Of a stretch of DNA of 64,000 bases, positions 46,680 to 58,859 are shown one piece after another (the first letter of the stretch is position 1; each line of letters starts with the position of its first letter). The notes below the pieces were generated by a model, which had not been told where the DNA came from, did not search any database, and was given only the letters and a program-made list of their open reading frames with translations. Source of the DNA: Cunninghamia lanceolata (lineage: Eukaryota; Streptophyta; Pinopsida; Cupressales; Cupressaceae); contig BSBN01000252.1 of NCBI GenBank assembly GCA_027924645.1, forward strand, positions 1,116,001 through 1,180,000, written 5' to 3'. Position numbers and translations under genes: made by a program.

Positions 46680-47580
46680 TGTCAACCTCTCTTTCAACTA
46701 GTCAAATGCCCCCTGACATTCTTCTATCTAGTCAAAACTCTTTCCTTTTCTTTGAAGCGAAGTGATTGGGCTTGCAATCTTAGAAAAGTTCAAAACAAAC
46801 TTCCTATAATATCCAGCTAACCCCATGAAACTACACACTTCATGCACATTCTTTGGCACAGGCCACTCAAGTATAGCTTTGATCTTTGTAGGGTCTACTG
46901 AAATTTCTTTAGCTGGTATTATATGCCCCAAATACTGTATCTCTTTCTGAAAGAAATTACACTTATAAAGATTCCCAAACAACTTATATTCTCTTAGTCA
47001 TTACAGAACTAATCGCAGATGCTGCAAGTGGTCTTCCTCATTCTTAGAATAAATAAGGATGTCATCTAGAAACACTAAAACAAATTTATCCAAACAATCT
47101 TGGAAAACACTGTTCATCAAATTCATGAATGTTGCAAGGGTATTCATAAGTCCAAAAGGTAAAACTGTGAACTCAAAATGTCCATACCTTGTTCTAAAAG
47201 TTGTTTTATGAATGTCTTCATCTTTTATTCTCAACTGATGATATCCAAATCACAAATCAATCTTAGAGAACACTGTTGCACCACGTATATGATCAAAAAG
47301 ATCATCAGTACACGATAAAGGATACTTATTCTTTATTGTTTCTTTGTTAAGCATACAATAGCCTATACACAGACACAAAGTTCCATCCTTCTTTTTAACA
47401 AAGATCATAGGGGCTCCCCAAGGAGAAACACTGGGTCTAATCAATCCTTTAGCCAACAACACCTGAAGCTGGGCTTTCAATTCCATTAACTCTATAGTAG
47501 TCATACAGTATGACACCTTTGAAATTGGCTCAGATTCTGGTATTATATCAATTGAGAATCAAAATCTCTCTTTGGAGGTA
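46680..47580 (-). pseudogene. pol: element C reverse transcriptase domain
   Basis: Motifs on - are [21 protein letters not shown] near 47450-47390 (read in two parts), [14 protein letters not shown] near 47335-47295, VFSKIDL, then [21 protein letters not shown] near 47215-47155, the catalytic [11 protein letters not shown] near 47085-47050, and YLGHIIPAKEISVDPTKI near 46940-46885. Both catalytic Asp residues are present. The frame is interrupted at three or more sites. Confidence 0.9.
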
Positions 47581-47713
47581 ATCTTGGAAGTTCATTTGGG
47601 AAAACATCACAAAAATCTCGAAGGAAAGGATAGTTCTCCAAAGATACACTTTGTTTACTCCTAGGATCCTCTTCTATTTGATCCATTTTGACTGCAAAAA
47701 GTTGACAACCTTT

Positions 47714-48089
47714 TTAGCTAGCCCTCTTCAGTTGGATAGCAGAGATTACTCTGATCTTGACTTCTCTTTGTGTGCCTTGCAAAAAGTCTTTTTTTCCTAC
47801 ATCATCTAGACACTCAACTATTTTTGAAAAATAGTCGACATTGGCCCTATGCCTCCATAGCCAATTTATTCCTAATATAACATCATAGGAACCTAGGGGG
47901 GCTACAAACAAATTCACCTCAGTCAAAAAACTAGGAAGTTTAATCTTGGCTTCAAACAGGCAATGCTCTACCTGAGCTTTAGTCTAGTTAGCATATTCTA
48001 CTAACCAGGGTTTAGCCATATATCCATCTTTTCTAGGAAATGTATTTAATACTCTTGGAGAAATAAAACTTTCATTTGCTCCAGTATCA
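47714..48089 (-). pseudogene. element C aspartic protease domain
   Basis: On - the active-site motif IDTGANESFISPRVL lies near 48080-48035, followed by VAPLGSYDVILGINWL near 47900-47855, the second conserved block of gypsy proteases. Several stops intervene. It would process the polyprotein. Confidence 0.82.
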
Positions 48090-48289
48090 ATTCAAAATTG
48101 AAATAGGAACTCCAAACAAAGTACATGTAGTCTCAATGGGAGTAATCTGGTACTCCACTTGGCAGTTGTCCAATGCTGCATGGATCCTCTGTTGAAAAGT
48201 TGTTTGTTGGTTAGGTAATGTGTTACCACGCTGTTGAGCTCCTTGGTTCTTGGTTGGGCATTGGTTTGTGTAATGATCCCCACCACAAG

Positions 48290-49325
48290 AGAAATGTCAT
48301 CCAGGAGGTCCTCTCTTCTCAATAGATTTGTTTAAATTATTATCATTCCTTCGAACATTGATATTGTTATTTTTCTCATTTCTGGGTCCATTCTTGTTAT
48401 TTCTGGAGCCCTTGTCACTTTTCTTATTCACATCCTATTTGTCATTTCTCTTCTTGAAAGGTTGAGAATTTGGTGTCTTGTTAAACCTATTGTGATTCTT
48501 CTCGCGATATACAGAAATTGACTTCAATTTTTACTCTTGTTTGATTGCCTTCTCTAAAACTTGGTCTATAGTGGTAGGACCATGCACATCCACTTCTCCA
48601 CCTATCTGGGCATTCAGACCCAAGATGAATTTCCTAATTTTGAACCTTTCATCTTTCTAATATTGAGGCACATACTTCAGGAGACGAGTGAACTTTTCCC
48701 AATATTTAACCACTGACATGTCTCCTTTTCTCAGATTCTAAAAATCTGTTAGCTTTTGATCAAATAAAAGTTGCAATAACCACCTTTGGTGAAATAAGAC
48801 CACAAATTTCTCCCAGGTTAAGCTTAAAGAACTTAACCCCTGTTCCATTTTCTTGTTCATCCACCACATGGATGCTTCTCCTGCCAGCTCAAAGGCACCC
48901 CATACTGCCTTGGTTATCTCAGAGTAATTTCAGATCTCAAAATACTTTTCCATTTATGTCAACCAAGCTTCTATAGCATCACCACTTTCTGTTCCATCAA
49001 ACTTGGGTGGTGTAACTTTCTTCATGTCTCTTGATAGCTTAGAGGCAAGTCTACTTCTCTTCTCTTCTTGAGACTTAGTCTTATCAACTTCCTCACTTCT
49101 TTCACTATGAATAGTGGATTCATGGATATATTCATCATCTCCTTGATGTGAGTCCTCTTTTCCTCCTTTGGATCTACCTTGACCCCTCACTTCCTGCTCC
49201 AAGTTTCCAAGCCTCTCCTTGGTTTCATTTAGCATGGTCAATATATGATCCATCTTAGCCATTGGGTTTTCGAAAGGATTCATCTCTCCTTGACCATCTT
49301 CAAGATTTGTTCGAGTTCAAACCAT
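48290..49325 (-). pseudogene. gag: element C gag
   Basis: A start near 49325 (with TGA at codon 3) or MNPFENPMAKMDHIL at 49283 leads into a charged N-terminus, then a capsid region with VTPPKFDGTESGDAIEAWL near 48990-48955 and downstream WEKF and YVPQY motifs typical of plant gypsy gag. A zinc knuckle near 48310-48270 reads FSCGGDHYTNQC but its first Cys is His. Stops at several sites break it. It would form the particle coat and bind RNA. Confidence 0.82.
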
Positions 49326-49530
49326 GATGATACTCTATATCACACCTGATATTTGTATCAAGTTATAAATTAGAATGCAGAAATAATGCATCTCATTAAT
49401 TCAAAATTCATCAATAAAATCCATTCACAAACTCAGATTTGTGCAAACAATCTCATCTTTATTATAGTTTATTCTGGGTACAATTATATCCTTATTTAAA
49501 TAGATAACACAACAAGACTACATGTCACTG

Positions 49531-49935
49531 TTAGTTAGGATATTCCTCAGGTTCCTCTTCCCCATCAAAATCCAGTAAAATAAACTTAGAGGGTGGATGT
49601 ACATGCAAGTACTCCTCCAACACCTATTTTCCTAAAATAGGAGCATAACGACCACACCCAAATGGCATGTCGCGACTAATAGATGGTTAACTTGGTTTAA
49701 CTACACAAGTATGAATCATAGGTTTCTTGGCCAATTTGATGTGTTGTTTCCTTTCTATCCATATACACTTAAGAGCATTAGCCAAAGTCTCATAATCCTC
49801 TAGCCAAGCATCCTCAACATAATTAATATGCTCTTTGAGTTTAACCTCCTCAGTAGTTTCTTTCTTAACCATTAACTAGGGCAAATGCTGGGGAACATAT
49901 TTTTTGGAGGTTTTCTTGGATCTCCTCCACGTCAT
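49531..49935 (-). pseudogene. small ORF upstream of gag in element C
   Basis: Between the primer binding site and gag, one frame from ATG 49935 to TAA 49531 spans 134 codons with three nonsense codons (TAG, TAA, TAG). It begins MTWRRSKKTSKKYVP, has a central acidic and Trp-containing part (EDAWLEDYETLANALKCIW) and ends in FDGEEEPEEYPN. Protein-like composition and consistent frame suggest a decayed gene rather than chance. Family is unknown; extra ORFs before gag are known in some plant gypsy lineages. Confidence 0.5.
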
Positions 49936-50033
49936 TTTGGCATATAACCAATTTCAAACATTAGCTAAACTGCTAAATGTTGACAAGTTTTCTCGTAGTC
50001 AGCACCTAGGTCCATGTGTTAAACCCAATTTTC

Positions 50034-50045
50034 TCTAATACCATA
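50034..50045 (-). other. element C primer binding site
   Basis: On - TGGTATTAGAG follows the 5' LTR after two bases (TA), one transition away from the initiator-Met consensus TGGTATCAGAG. Confidence 0.75.
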
Positions 50046-53000
50046 TGTAACATGCCTTCTCATATTACTTGGAATTACACACACAATTTACTAAGAAAGT
50101 AAAAGAACATGATAATCATGAGTGAAATATTTTTTTTATCATTTCCATAATTACAAAGAAATAAAAACATAACTTTTATGTATATTTTTCAACCTTGAAA
50201 TTCAATATATTCAAAGATAATTCATAGTGAAAACATTTCACTTTACATTTACAAATATGTTGCACTCGGAAAAAAGTAAAGTTTTACATCACAATTCATA
50301 ACATGAAGTATAATATAAAGAGTATTGTCTCTATAATTTTGATATCTATCATACAAGTCTTGGCGACTCTTCTTCTACAGAGGAAGAGCATCATCCGAGT
50401 GCTTTACCTCCAACCATAGACTAGTAATCCCACGCGCGCCTTCTTTCCTAGAAGTGGGCCTACCCTTCACGAAGAGCATAGACATAAGAATCCAACAAGT
50501 TGCCATCTAAGTCTTAGTGTTGTGTCCTACATAACACAATATACCATACGACTCTAGACAATCTTCTAGCTAAGTATGATCATTTTGACAGGTTACGCCA
50601 TCTAGACACTATGAATTGACTAATGCATGCAGAGACAAATACATCACTTTGGCCAAAGTTTCTATATAAATAGACATTTGCAGTAAACATAGTTGTGTGT
50701 TCACGTACCTCTAACTCAACTTGGAGACTATCTCATCCTACGGTTTGACTTGTTTGGCTAGTATCTCTAAGCATAATTGTCTTGACTGAACTTAATTCTT
50801 AGTCAACTAACTTAGCACTTAATCTTGAATCTAGGATGTATACTTGTATAGTTTTAGAAGATTTAATCTTTTAGAGAGTCCTTAGTTGCACTCTTGCACA
50901 CATCAGAGTTTATGACTTCCTGTCATTCTACTCATTGACTCAAGATTAAGCACTCTTGTGCTATAAGTCATGTTTCGACTTTAACAAGAAATCATTAAAC
51001 TTTATCAAAAGCTTCTAGACTCTATCTAAATTATAATATCCTAATCTATGGTTTCTCGACTCTTTTACTATCGACCATAGAATACAAAAGACTAACACAA
51101 AGTCAAAATCCGACTACAGAGTTTTTAAGTTATCTAAACCCTTCTGGGTAGATGCTAGGGTTTTACTTCTTTATCCCAATCTCATTGGTGTATCAAAATA
51201 CTCCAAAATAAAAATTTATAATAAAGAAACAAAGACCTTAGTCTTCTAAAGAACTCTTGGACATTGGTTGGGTTTACATCTCTCAATATTATGTATAAAC
51301 ACAGATTATCAAGTATATCTTCATTGAGATAAAATCTTAATGTATACCATCATTATTATATCTAATCCTTGAACTAAGTCAATCTTTGAGTCTACCATAA
51401 TAACAATTCAATATCTTCGATCTCTTGATCTTTGCAGGTCCATTGACCTTTCGATATTGAAAAGATTATGAATTCTTGTGTTTCATCCTAGAGTATAATA
51501 ACAATACTCATCATGTTTTGGTTTGCATAATATCACCACTCTTGGTGTTTTATCAATACCCATATCATATCTTCATATTCTAAATTAAAAGAATAGCTAT
51601 CATAAAATCTTTGATAAAACACAATAACACTTATACATATAAGCCTTGGAAACTAAAGACTTATCTCAAGCTAACCTTCTCACTTACTTCTAGATTAATA
51701 GAAGAGTCTTCAACAATTTAGTCTCGGATTCTAATAAATAATTTGTCTTGTGATACTACTGTGGTAGCAAAAAGATAAGACCATTGCGTATAGAGCTCGA
51801 AACTCATTCTAAGCCTCATGATCATTCAATGTAAGTGATACACAATCATTTAATAAGAAGAGACAATCACTAATAATGCCAAGGTGACTATGGATTTAGA
51901 AGACTAATTATAAAGTACGTAACAAATTAGTCATTGCTTACTAGGCAAGAATAAATACATTAAGCCTTTATGATTAAGACCACACTGCCCTTCGACCTGC
52001 AAAGTCTTACTAAGATCTGATTATTAAACTAAAAGATCTTGGCCTATTGGCCTACATAGTTTACTATCCTAAGATAATATTAAAGATATACTAGTCTTTC
52101 GGCCTTTGAATGGTTACAAAACTAATGATAGCAATCTAAACATATATACCCTATAGGTTTGATGTCTTAACAATAGTATGGAAACGTTAACATCTACAAA
52201 TATCACTGAAGAAACTATAACATACATTGCTAATCACTTCTATTTTCAATCTACTGAGAACAAGACTTTTCACTATTTCCTTCGAACTACAATCATTACG
52301 AATAATACTCTATATATATATATAACTCAAAGAGAACACATTCATGTTTGTATACAGATGATAACAAACTATAGTAATTTAAAAATGAAAATACAATGCT
52401 TTTCTAAGGCATTCATACCTCTAAATGCTATCGGTTTTAGTGCTTGAGCAAGCTTTAGAAATCCACTAGCTATCAGACTCGACTCCACCTATCCTTCTGT
52501 GTGTTTGTGTCTCTATCCACGTGGATTCATTTATAAGATCCAACTCACTTAGATAATAGAGTTCTTTGTCTTACTTAACTGTTGCCTCTTATACAAAGCT
52601 CCCTCTCTCTCTATGTTTTACTGTGCACTATCGTTATTACTGCACTGACAAAATCCTATTATCATTCGAAGATATCATTCCTCTATCCTTCGATATGCTT
52701 ACCTCTTAATGATATAGTCTTTTAAGACTTCACCACTCCACCTTTCGGTGGAGTCCTTGGCAGATTCCTTGCCTATTAATGTGCCTTGATAGCATGCAGA
52801 CGTAGTGGAGCATTTGGTCTATAATGACCACTCTCGTACTCCTCCTTAACTCCATAACTAACATGGAGATAGGAGTTGAGTGCTCACGTATAAACATGAA
52901 GAAGTTGCAATAACTGCTATCATACCACAATACATAAGAAACTCTTTGTCATCATACTATAAGTATAACTTATAGATAATATTTAAATAAATATAAAAAA

Positions 53001-53751
53001 TCATAGTGTCAGTATATACAATGTATTCTTACGTTGTTCCTATCACTTTGACAAAATACGAGAATGGGGTCAAGGTTTTCTCCCCCTCTGTATTTTGCGT
53101 AAATGCCAACAAAGATAGGTTATCAAAACAAAAAACTTATCTGAAACCACTGATACTGAAATAGTTTAACCACTGATATTTAATTAGTTATAATAATATA
53201 TACTATATTAATATCTCATAAGGAAGATAATGACTATTGATCATATCTTGTCGATGGGCGTACTATCCCTACTTGGTTTTCGACAAACCCTAAGCCAAAG
53301 AATCTTGACGACAAATCAATGATTGTCAATTCAAAACCAACTTAGACCAAAAGAGTCAAACACAACTTACCAAACTCAACAAGAGTTCACTAATGGTGCA
53401 AGCACAAGACTTAGATGGCAACAACTTATCCTTATCCAAATGTCTATTCACTTCTCTCTGATGATGCTCTCCCTCTCTTTCTTAGAGGGCAGAAAACCTA
53501 TTTTCCTGGTTACAACTTGCAATCAACCAAACTGGGATTAGTGCATCATTAGTCACTTCATATATCTTATGAATAAATAATCATGATGACATTAATCACA
53601 TGTCTAATTCTAAACATATAAACATAAACTCTTGATATCATGTATTTATCTTGACATTTTCACATAATGTCAAATCATTAAATCATTCATAATCAACTAC
53701 TAATTACATGTAAGTAAAAAGTAAAACATAGTCAAAATTTGGGGTCTGACA
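50046..53751 (-). repeat. element C 5' LTR
   Basis: It runs from TGTAACATGCC to GGGGTCTGACA and serves as the empty-site reference for the 540-bp insertion. Confidence 0.93.
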
Positions 53752-53756
53752 GCACA

Positions 53757-53927
53757 AAAAAATATTCCATACCCTAAGCTTCAACTTCATAATTTTTGCT
53801 TCTTTGCTATTTAGTTTAGTTTCTTGAAATAGGAATATATCAACCTTCGATATATCCTTTGGCACTTCACTAAGCACTTTTTGTTAAGGGCATTGAGGCC
53901 CCTAACATTCTATGATGTGATCCTCAT
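53757..53927 (-). pseudogene. LINE-2 ORF2 endonuclease domain, N-terminal part
   Basis: ATG at 53925-53927 opens MRITS*NVRGLNALNKK, the conserved start of plant L1 ORF2, with TAG replacing the conserved Trp before NVRGLN. The stretch then reaches the GCACA duplication that marks the insertion of element C, and the frame continues at 40484. Confidence 0.8.
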
Positions 53928-54284
53928 TGGTCACTAGGAACTTGGGGGATTCCCTTCCTAGATCTCAACAACATATTGATCTTCAAATTTCCTTATGCTT
54001 CTCCTTCCAGAGATAGTAATTCTTTGATCGATTTCCTGCCTCTCTTCTTTTGATCTCCACAATCTAGTTTCTCCATAGTTGTTTTTGATTAACATATTCC
54101 TCTTTTCTCCAGAGAGAGAATTTCAGTAGTTTCTAATTCTTCCACCACATTCCCATTGCCAAGATCTATATTATCCATTGTGTTTATTTCCCCATCTTCC
54201 AAGGGAGGGCAACTATCTACTAGGTCTTCTAGCAGGCTAGAAACCATTACCTCCTATGTTTGTTCTATTATCACCTTTTCCTTG
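53928..54284 (-). pseudogene. LINE-2 ORF1, C-terminal remnant
   Basis: Lies between ORF2 and element D. Reading is broken, with charged Arg/Lys/Glu-rich peptide and no domain. Its position between DUF4283-like ORF1 and the ORF2 start identifies it as the ORF1 tail. Confidence 0.6.
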
Positions 54285-57117
54285 TGTTGGTGTCCAAATC
54301 TACAGAGGGCTTGTCAGTTCCAATGCACGGGCGGATTCGGCCAATAGATTACGGGAGGTTGCGTGAGCTGCCTTCCCTTCACTTCTAGTTCTGCCGCACC
54401 AAGGGGGGTATCCCTATGACAAAAGACGTAACATTGACTAGCTCAATGACAGAAAGATTTAGCTTGACAGCAATAGGCAGAATACTCTCATGTGTGGACC
54501 AAGATCTACACGATAGATCACAAGGTTGGCAACATTCTTGGACATATGTGTCTGGTTGGGTATGAGAGTATGCAGGGGGTTCCTAATCCTACTCCTACAA
54601 CTAATAGGTGGAAGTGATGAAATGGGTGGACATAATGTCCTTGATGCAAGACAAGGGGTTTTGGCTCATAACTACTAACCCAGAAACAGACTGGTGCCTA
54701 TCCATTGGGTAGGGAGTCAACTAGACGTATACAGCGGATGGTTTGTAACTTTCACTCAAGTTTCAGGGGGTTTGAACTGATGCTTGCCTTACAAACATCA
54801 CCAAAGAATGGGTATCTAGTTGCCTCTACTTACAGATATCCCTGCTGACATGCAACCTTCTCCATGCATTGACCTAAAACAGTTTAATCCACTCCTTGAA
54901 TGGAAGTTAAAGATCAAACATGTGATACAGAACCCTGTACCCTAGAATCTATGAAACCCTTAGCAACTAGATTCAAAAGAAGGAGAATAACATGTAGCAA
55001 ATGGAGACAAGTAGATAGACACATGCAATAAGCATTTTTCATATAAATCAACACTGAAACTGAAAAATGTACAAAATACAATCATGCTGCAACTCATAAA
55101 CTCTAAAATGGGATACAACAGCCAGGATCATGCCCTGTTCTTCATTAATTACACAAAAGAATGCCCAGGTCTTCAACAACCTTGAAATGGGTCACACAGT
55201 TTGCTTAAATAGCAAGAAAATGTACCCAGCAAATTAATTACATGGCCAGACAAAAATCTGCCAGATACATTGCATCAGAAAAATGGCGCTCAAAAGAGTA
55301 AATGCAGTAGAGGGACAAACAGGAAGGAGCAAGTGGGAATCGGGACTCGAGCTGCCACTCAGGGACATGCATCATCAATTCAGGTGGTTGAGCTACCAAC
55401 ACGACCCACGCCTTCTGCAAAAATTGCCATTAATGTTTCACCAACTTGTAGCCCCTGGAATGCAGCAATGGCGTGCCTCAGAAGTTTCTTCTGCCAAAAA
55501 CGGTTGCAGAAACGTGGGAAAAACCCATCAATGCAAGATCAAAATGTGGCCGTCAATCATCCTCCTATCGCTGAAATCAAACGGCACTAGAAATGCTGAA
55601 AAGTCGCGGACCAACAAAAACGTGCCACGCAGACACTTCAAGTTTCTAATGCTGGGTCCATCACATACTTTTCCTTTATCTTCCCCACCGAGAATCAACC
55701 GCCGGAACCTCACACGGAAGCCACCACATGGCAAGCTTTGCGGCACCCTTGAGATGCTAGGGACTCTCCTTGAAACTCTCGCGGAGACCAACACGTGGCA
55801 GGATCCGCAAAGCTGCCGAGGGACACAAAAGGGGCAAATGAAACTCCGTGGGGGCCGACACTTGGCGGGCTCCGCATTAACCTTGAAACGCATAGAAACC
55901 TTAGTGAGAAATAGTCCCTAAGTGCCGGGATCCACTACCACGCGTCACCTTCCGAGACACTTGATACATACGCTGGGGCCCACCTCGGTGTTTCGTTTAT
56001 CGTTGCAATAAAAAGAAACAGACCTGTAGAAGCTAACACATGTCACGCTCCGCAGCAACCATAAGGGATAGATGGTGCATTCTGTGCGCCTGTTGCAACA
56101 TTAAGAAACTGCCCCTGCTGCTCGACACTTGGCGCCTTCCGCGCATCTGAGACTCATCAATGGGACCCACCACCATTCAATACTCTGCACCGTGGGAAAC
56201 AAAATAGAAACTCACGTGGAAGCTGACACTTGTCAGCTTCCACAGCAATCTTAGAAACCTTTTGAAACTTTCCTGAAACAAAAGCGGAGGTTGACACTTG
56301 GCAAGTTCCGCGGCCACCAAAGAAACTGAGAAACTTTTTGAAACATTTCGGCGGAGGTCACCATCTGGCAACATCCGCAGTAGCTTAGAAACTTTAATGG
56401 GACCCACCATGTCTGCGCCACACTTTGAAACATGCAGAAACTATCTCGGAAGCTGACACTTGTTGGCTTCCGCAGCAACCATAAGGGACACACGGCATCC
56501 TCCGCCCCTGCATAGAAACTTTTTGAAATTTGAATGGAGGCTGACACATGGCAGGATCCGCAAAGCCTAGAAACTTTAAGGGTCTTTTGGAAACTTGGCG
56601 GAGATTGACACTTGGCATCGTCCACGAGGCCTTTGATTTGCTTTCTCTGTGTCTCTCAGGTGCTTCCATGTGGCACTTCCTGCTTACCCTTGAAACATGT
56701 ATTGAAACTGTATTGAAACTTTAGCGAAACTCTGTCGGAAGCTGACACGTGGCATGCTCCGCGGGAAGCATTCAAAAGCGAAGACGCGGAAAAAAATTAG
56801 GGCAAAAGCAAAGACACGGTATTGACATCGGGGTTCAACACTTGCGAATCCGCAGCACAGGCACAATTTTGACCCCTCTAGCCACACTTAGAAACATTCA
56901 GACACAGAAAACTGTGACCCGAAACAGTGACCCGATATGCATTTTTTTATGCATTTGACCTAGTTTTTATCAATTTTCAGGGGCCGATGGAGAAATCTGA
57001 CCCGCCGATACATATTTTTCCTACAGAGGCCGAAAGCATTGGAACTTTTTGGATTTTTCAGGAAGGGGCCTGCATATTTAAATTTTTGAAACTTGAATGC
57101 TTATGCAGGCACCACCA
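54285..57117 (-). repeat. element D left LTR (3' if - oriented)
   Basis: Same length as the right LTR and collinear with it at a constant offset of 4575 bp. The GC-rich central 1.1 kb carries the palindrome array. Confidence 0.93.
55715..56762. promoter_or_regulatory. array of about twelve G-box/ABRE-like palindromes in the element D left LTR
   Basis: Units of about 28 bp have arms GCGGAAGC and GCTTCCGC (variants) around a TGACACNTGGCA core. Starts are near 55715, 55781, 55848, 56026, 56115, 56216, 56284, 56351, 56446, 56534, 56598 and 56734. The unit at 56216-56243 has perfect 13-bp arms, GTGGAAGCTGACA and TGTCAGCTTCCAC, around two bases. The unit at 56734 holds TGACACGTGGCA, a full CACGTG G-box. 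Such cores bind plant bZIP or bHLH factors. Spacers repeat AGAAACTTT/TTGAAAC words. The regulatory role is inferred. Confidence 0.7.
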
Positions 57118-57254
57118 GTGGCTTTGTCTAGGGACGTATGCCTCTTGCAGGCATGGCGAGAACCTCAGATCTCTGGGATGCAGACCAGTCCCTTATCCAT
57201 TGGGCACAGAGTCAAATACTGCACTGACCTGCATCAAAAAACACACTTGATGGC
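57118..57254 (-). other. element D untranslated region next to left LTR
   Basis: No polypurine tract is evident directly at the LTR edge. An AAGGGGAGATA purine run occurs about 165 bp inside, within the end of the ORF. Confidence 0.5.
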
Positions 57255-58466
57255 CTAAGGCCACCAAGAAAAGAAAAACCTGTATCTCCCCTTGTCAAAC
57301 ACCTTGTTTTCATCTGCATTCACTGGATCAAGCCTGGAGATGCTGTCAGGACTTACCCACAAATAAACCTTGCCATCTGCATATTTAACCCTCTGATCTA
57401 GCTTGTCACTGTCACCCCTATGCAGACAACCCTCAGCATTATATGACATGCGGGTGTCAAATTTATCAAACAATGCATACTCAAATGGTATGTAACATTT
57501 ATCATCATCTGCATCAGCAGTATGCATTGTAAAATGATCTCCTAGCTGGACTGAAAAATGAAAGCACTCAAAGTCCACCACACAACTAGGAAAATCAGAG
57601 CTCATTTCATTAGCTGGCCAATCAAAAGAGAAGCTTTCAAAATCATAGTTGTGCACATCATGTACACAACCATCTGGTGCACCAGGCTGGAAAAGATCAG
57701 GTTCTGACACCTCTTTACAATTAGGTACATTTTTACAATCACTTACCTGATGTATGTTGGTTTCTCTTTCATCAAGATGAGAAACAGAATCCAAATCAAA
57801 AACAATGTCTAGATCCTCATCATACTCAGACAGATCCTCATCACCACATGTGTCATAAATGGGTGATCCAGGTGTCTCAGTTTCATCATAGTATGCCACT
57901 GGTTCATGGGCAACAGAACATGCATCTTCATCACCAATGGATTCATTTTGTGGAGGAATATCAGCCTGTGTGTCATAAGCAAAACAGTCATCAAATAAAG
58001 AACAATCATGCTCTGCACTAGCACTCGTTTCAATCTCTGATTGCTCTTCATCATCTCCATGTATTTGAAAAGAAGGCAATGGTTCACACATGGAACTATT
58101 TCTCTGTTTGCTTATATCTTCTTTGTCTTGAGTACAATACTCACAGACATCTCCACAAGTCCATTCAAAAAGATGTTCATTGTTGTCCACAACCACATCC
58201 TTATTTTCAGAACTAGACACCTCAACCTTGCAATGGGATTCATCATTTATCCTTCCAATGGTATCCTCAACTGATATCTTTTCATTTTCACTTCTGTCTT
58301 CACATGATGCCATGATCTCAAGGTCATACTGAGGATCAAAAGGGCTGAGAAGAGGTTTAGCCTTCTGACTGGTAGACACAACAGGGTTACTGCTTTTTAA
58401 CTGGGCCTACCTAGCCTCTAAAAATATCAACCTATTTTTTATCTCTTCTATTCTTTTTGTCAACAT
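57255..58466 (-). pseudogene. element D internal ORF: acidic, Cys-containing protein of unknown family
   Basis: The open stretch 58379-57255 encodes 374 residues. The same frame extends upstream to an ATG at 58464-58466 (MLTKRIEEIKNRLIFLEAR, helical) with a single TAG between. The protein is strongly acidic (for example DEDLSEYDEDLDIVFDLD), with scattered Cys and His (CGDVCEYC, CFAYD, CVVDFECFHF) that do not form standard knuckles. It ends KGRYRFFFSWWP. No polymerase, protease or integrase motif is seen. It may be a diverged structural protein or a captured sequence. It is the longest uninterrupted frame within an element interior in the right half of the window. Confidence 0.7.
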
Positions 58467-58859
58467 ATCATCCCCCTTTTGACTGAGTATGGGATAATAC
58501 ATATTTGGATTCGTAAAAATTTCACTTAGACATCCTATGATTGCCTAAGACCTAAGGTTTCCCCTTGCATCTAACTTATGCAGTAAACAACAAATATAGA
58601 GGGGAAGAAGTTAGGTACCTTTTCTCATCTAGATGCAGAAATATGAACATCTTTGTCACATTCACATACATCTATCTTTCATCTGCATTCAGGTCTTTTT
58701 GTAGAGTCGCCACCTCTCTAGAGAGGACAAAATTTATAACAACTGAAAGCTACTTTCCAGGTTCATTCCACTAGCAGAGCATCATTTTGTTAGTGACTCG
58801 AATGGGCCACAAATATATTCTTTTTTCATCAATCCATCCCCAGCAGAGTCCCCAAAATC
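58467..58859 (-). other. element D leader next to right LTR
   Basis: Non-coding on -. It begins GATTTTGGGGACTCTGCTGG beside the LTR, the candidate primer binding region. Confidence 0.5.

Larger units (their letters stand above)
40485..53751 (-). mobile_element. element C: Ty3/gypsy chromovirus-like element with very long LTRs
   Basis: LTRs begin TGTAACATGCC on + and end in TGACA, and are flanked by GCACA (40480-40484 and 53752-53756). The interior (44738-50045) encodes, on -, a small upstream ORF, gag, protease, RT, RNase H, integrase and a chromodomain. LTRs of 4253 and 3706 bp make up about 60% of the element. The left LTR is longer because of a 540-bp secondary insertion. Stops and a lost catalytic Asp show it is inactive. 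About 7 differences were counted by hand in the first 230 bp of the LTRs, fewer than in B or D, so it is probably younger. Confidence 0.95.

Noticed and set aside
55283..55921. 212-codon open frame in the element D left LTR
   Set aside because: It lies wholly in the LTR, overlaps frames on both strands, and its counterpart in the right LTR is cut short by simple substitutions. GC-rich LTR sequence with few stops explains it.
56177..56887. Overlapping - strand frames with repeated Cys/His/Phe patterns resembling a repeat protein
   Set aside because: The peptide repetition is translation of the palindrome array in three frames. No start context is seen and the copies in the two LTRs are not conserved as protein.
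57255..58379. Host gene in the interior of element D
   Set aside because: It is enclosed by two collinear 2833-bp LTRs and a 5-bp duplication, so it belongs to the element, whatever its ultimate origin.
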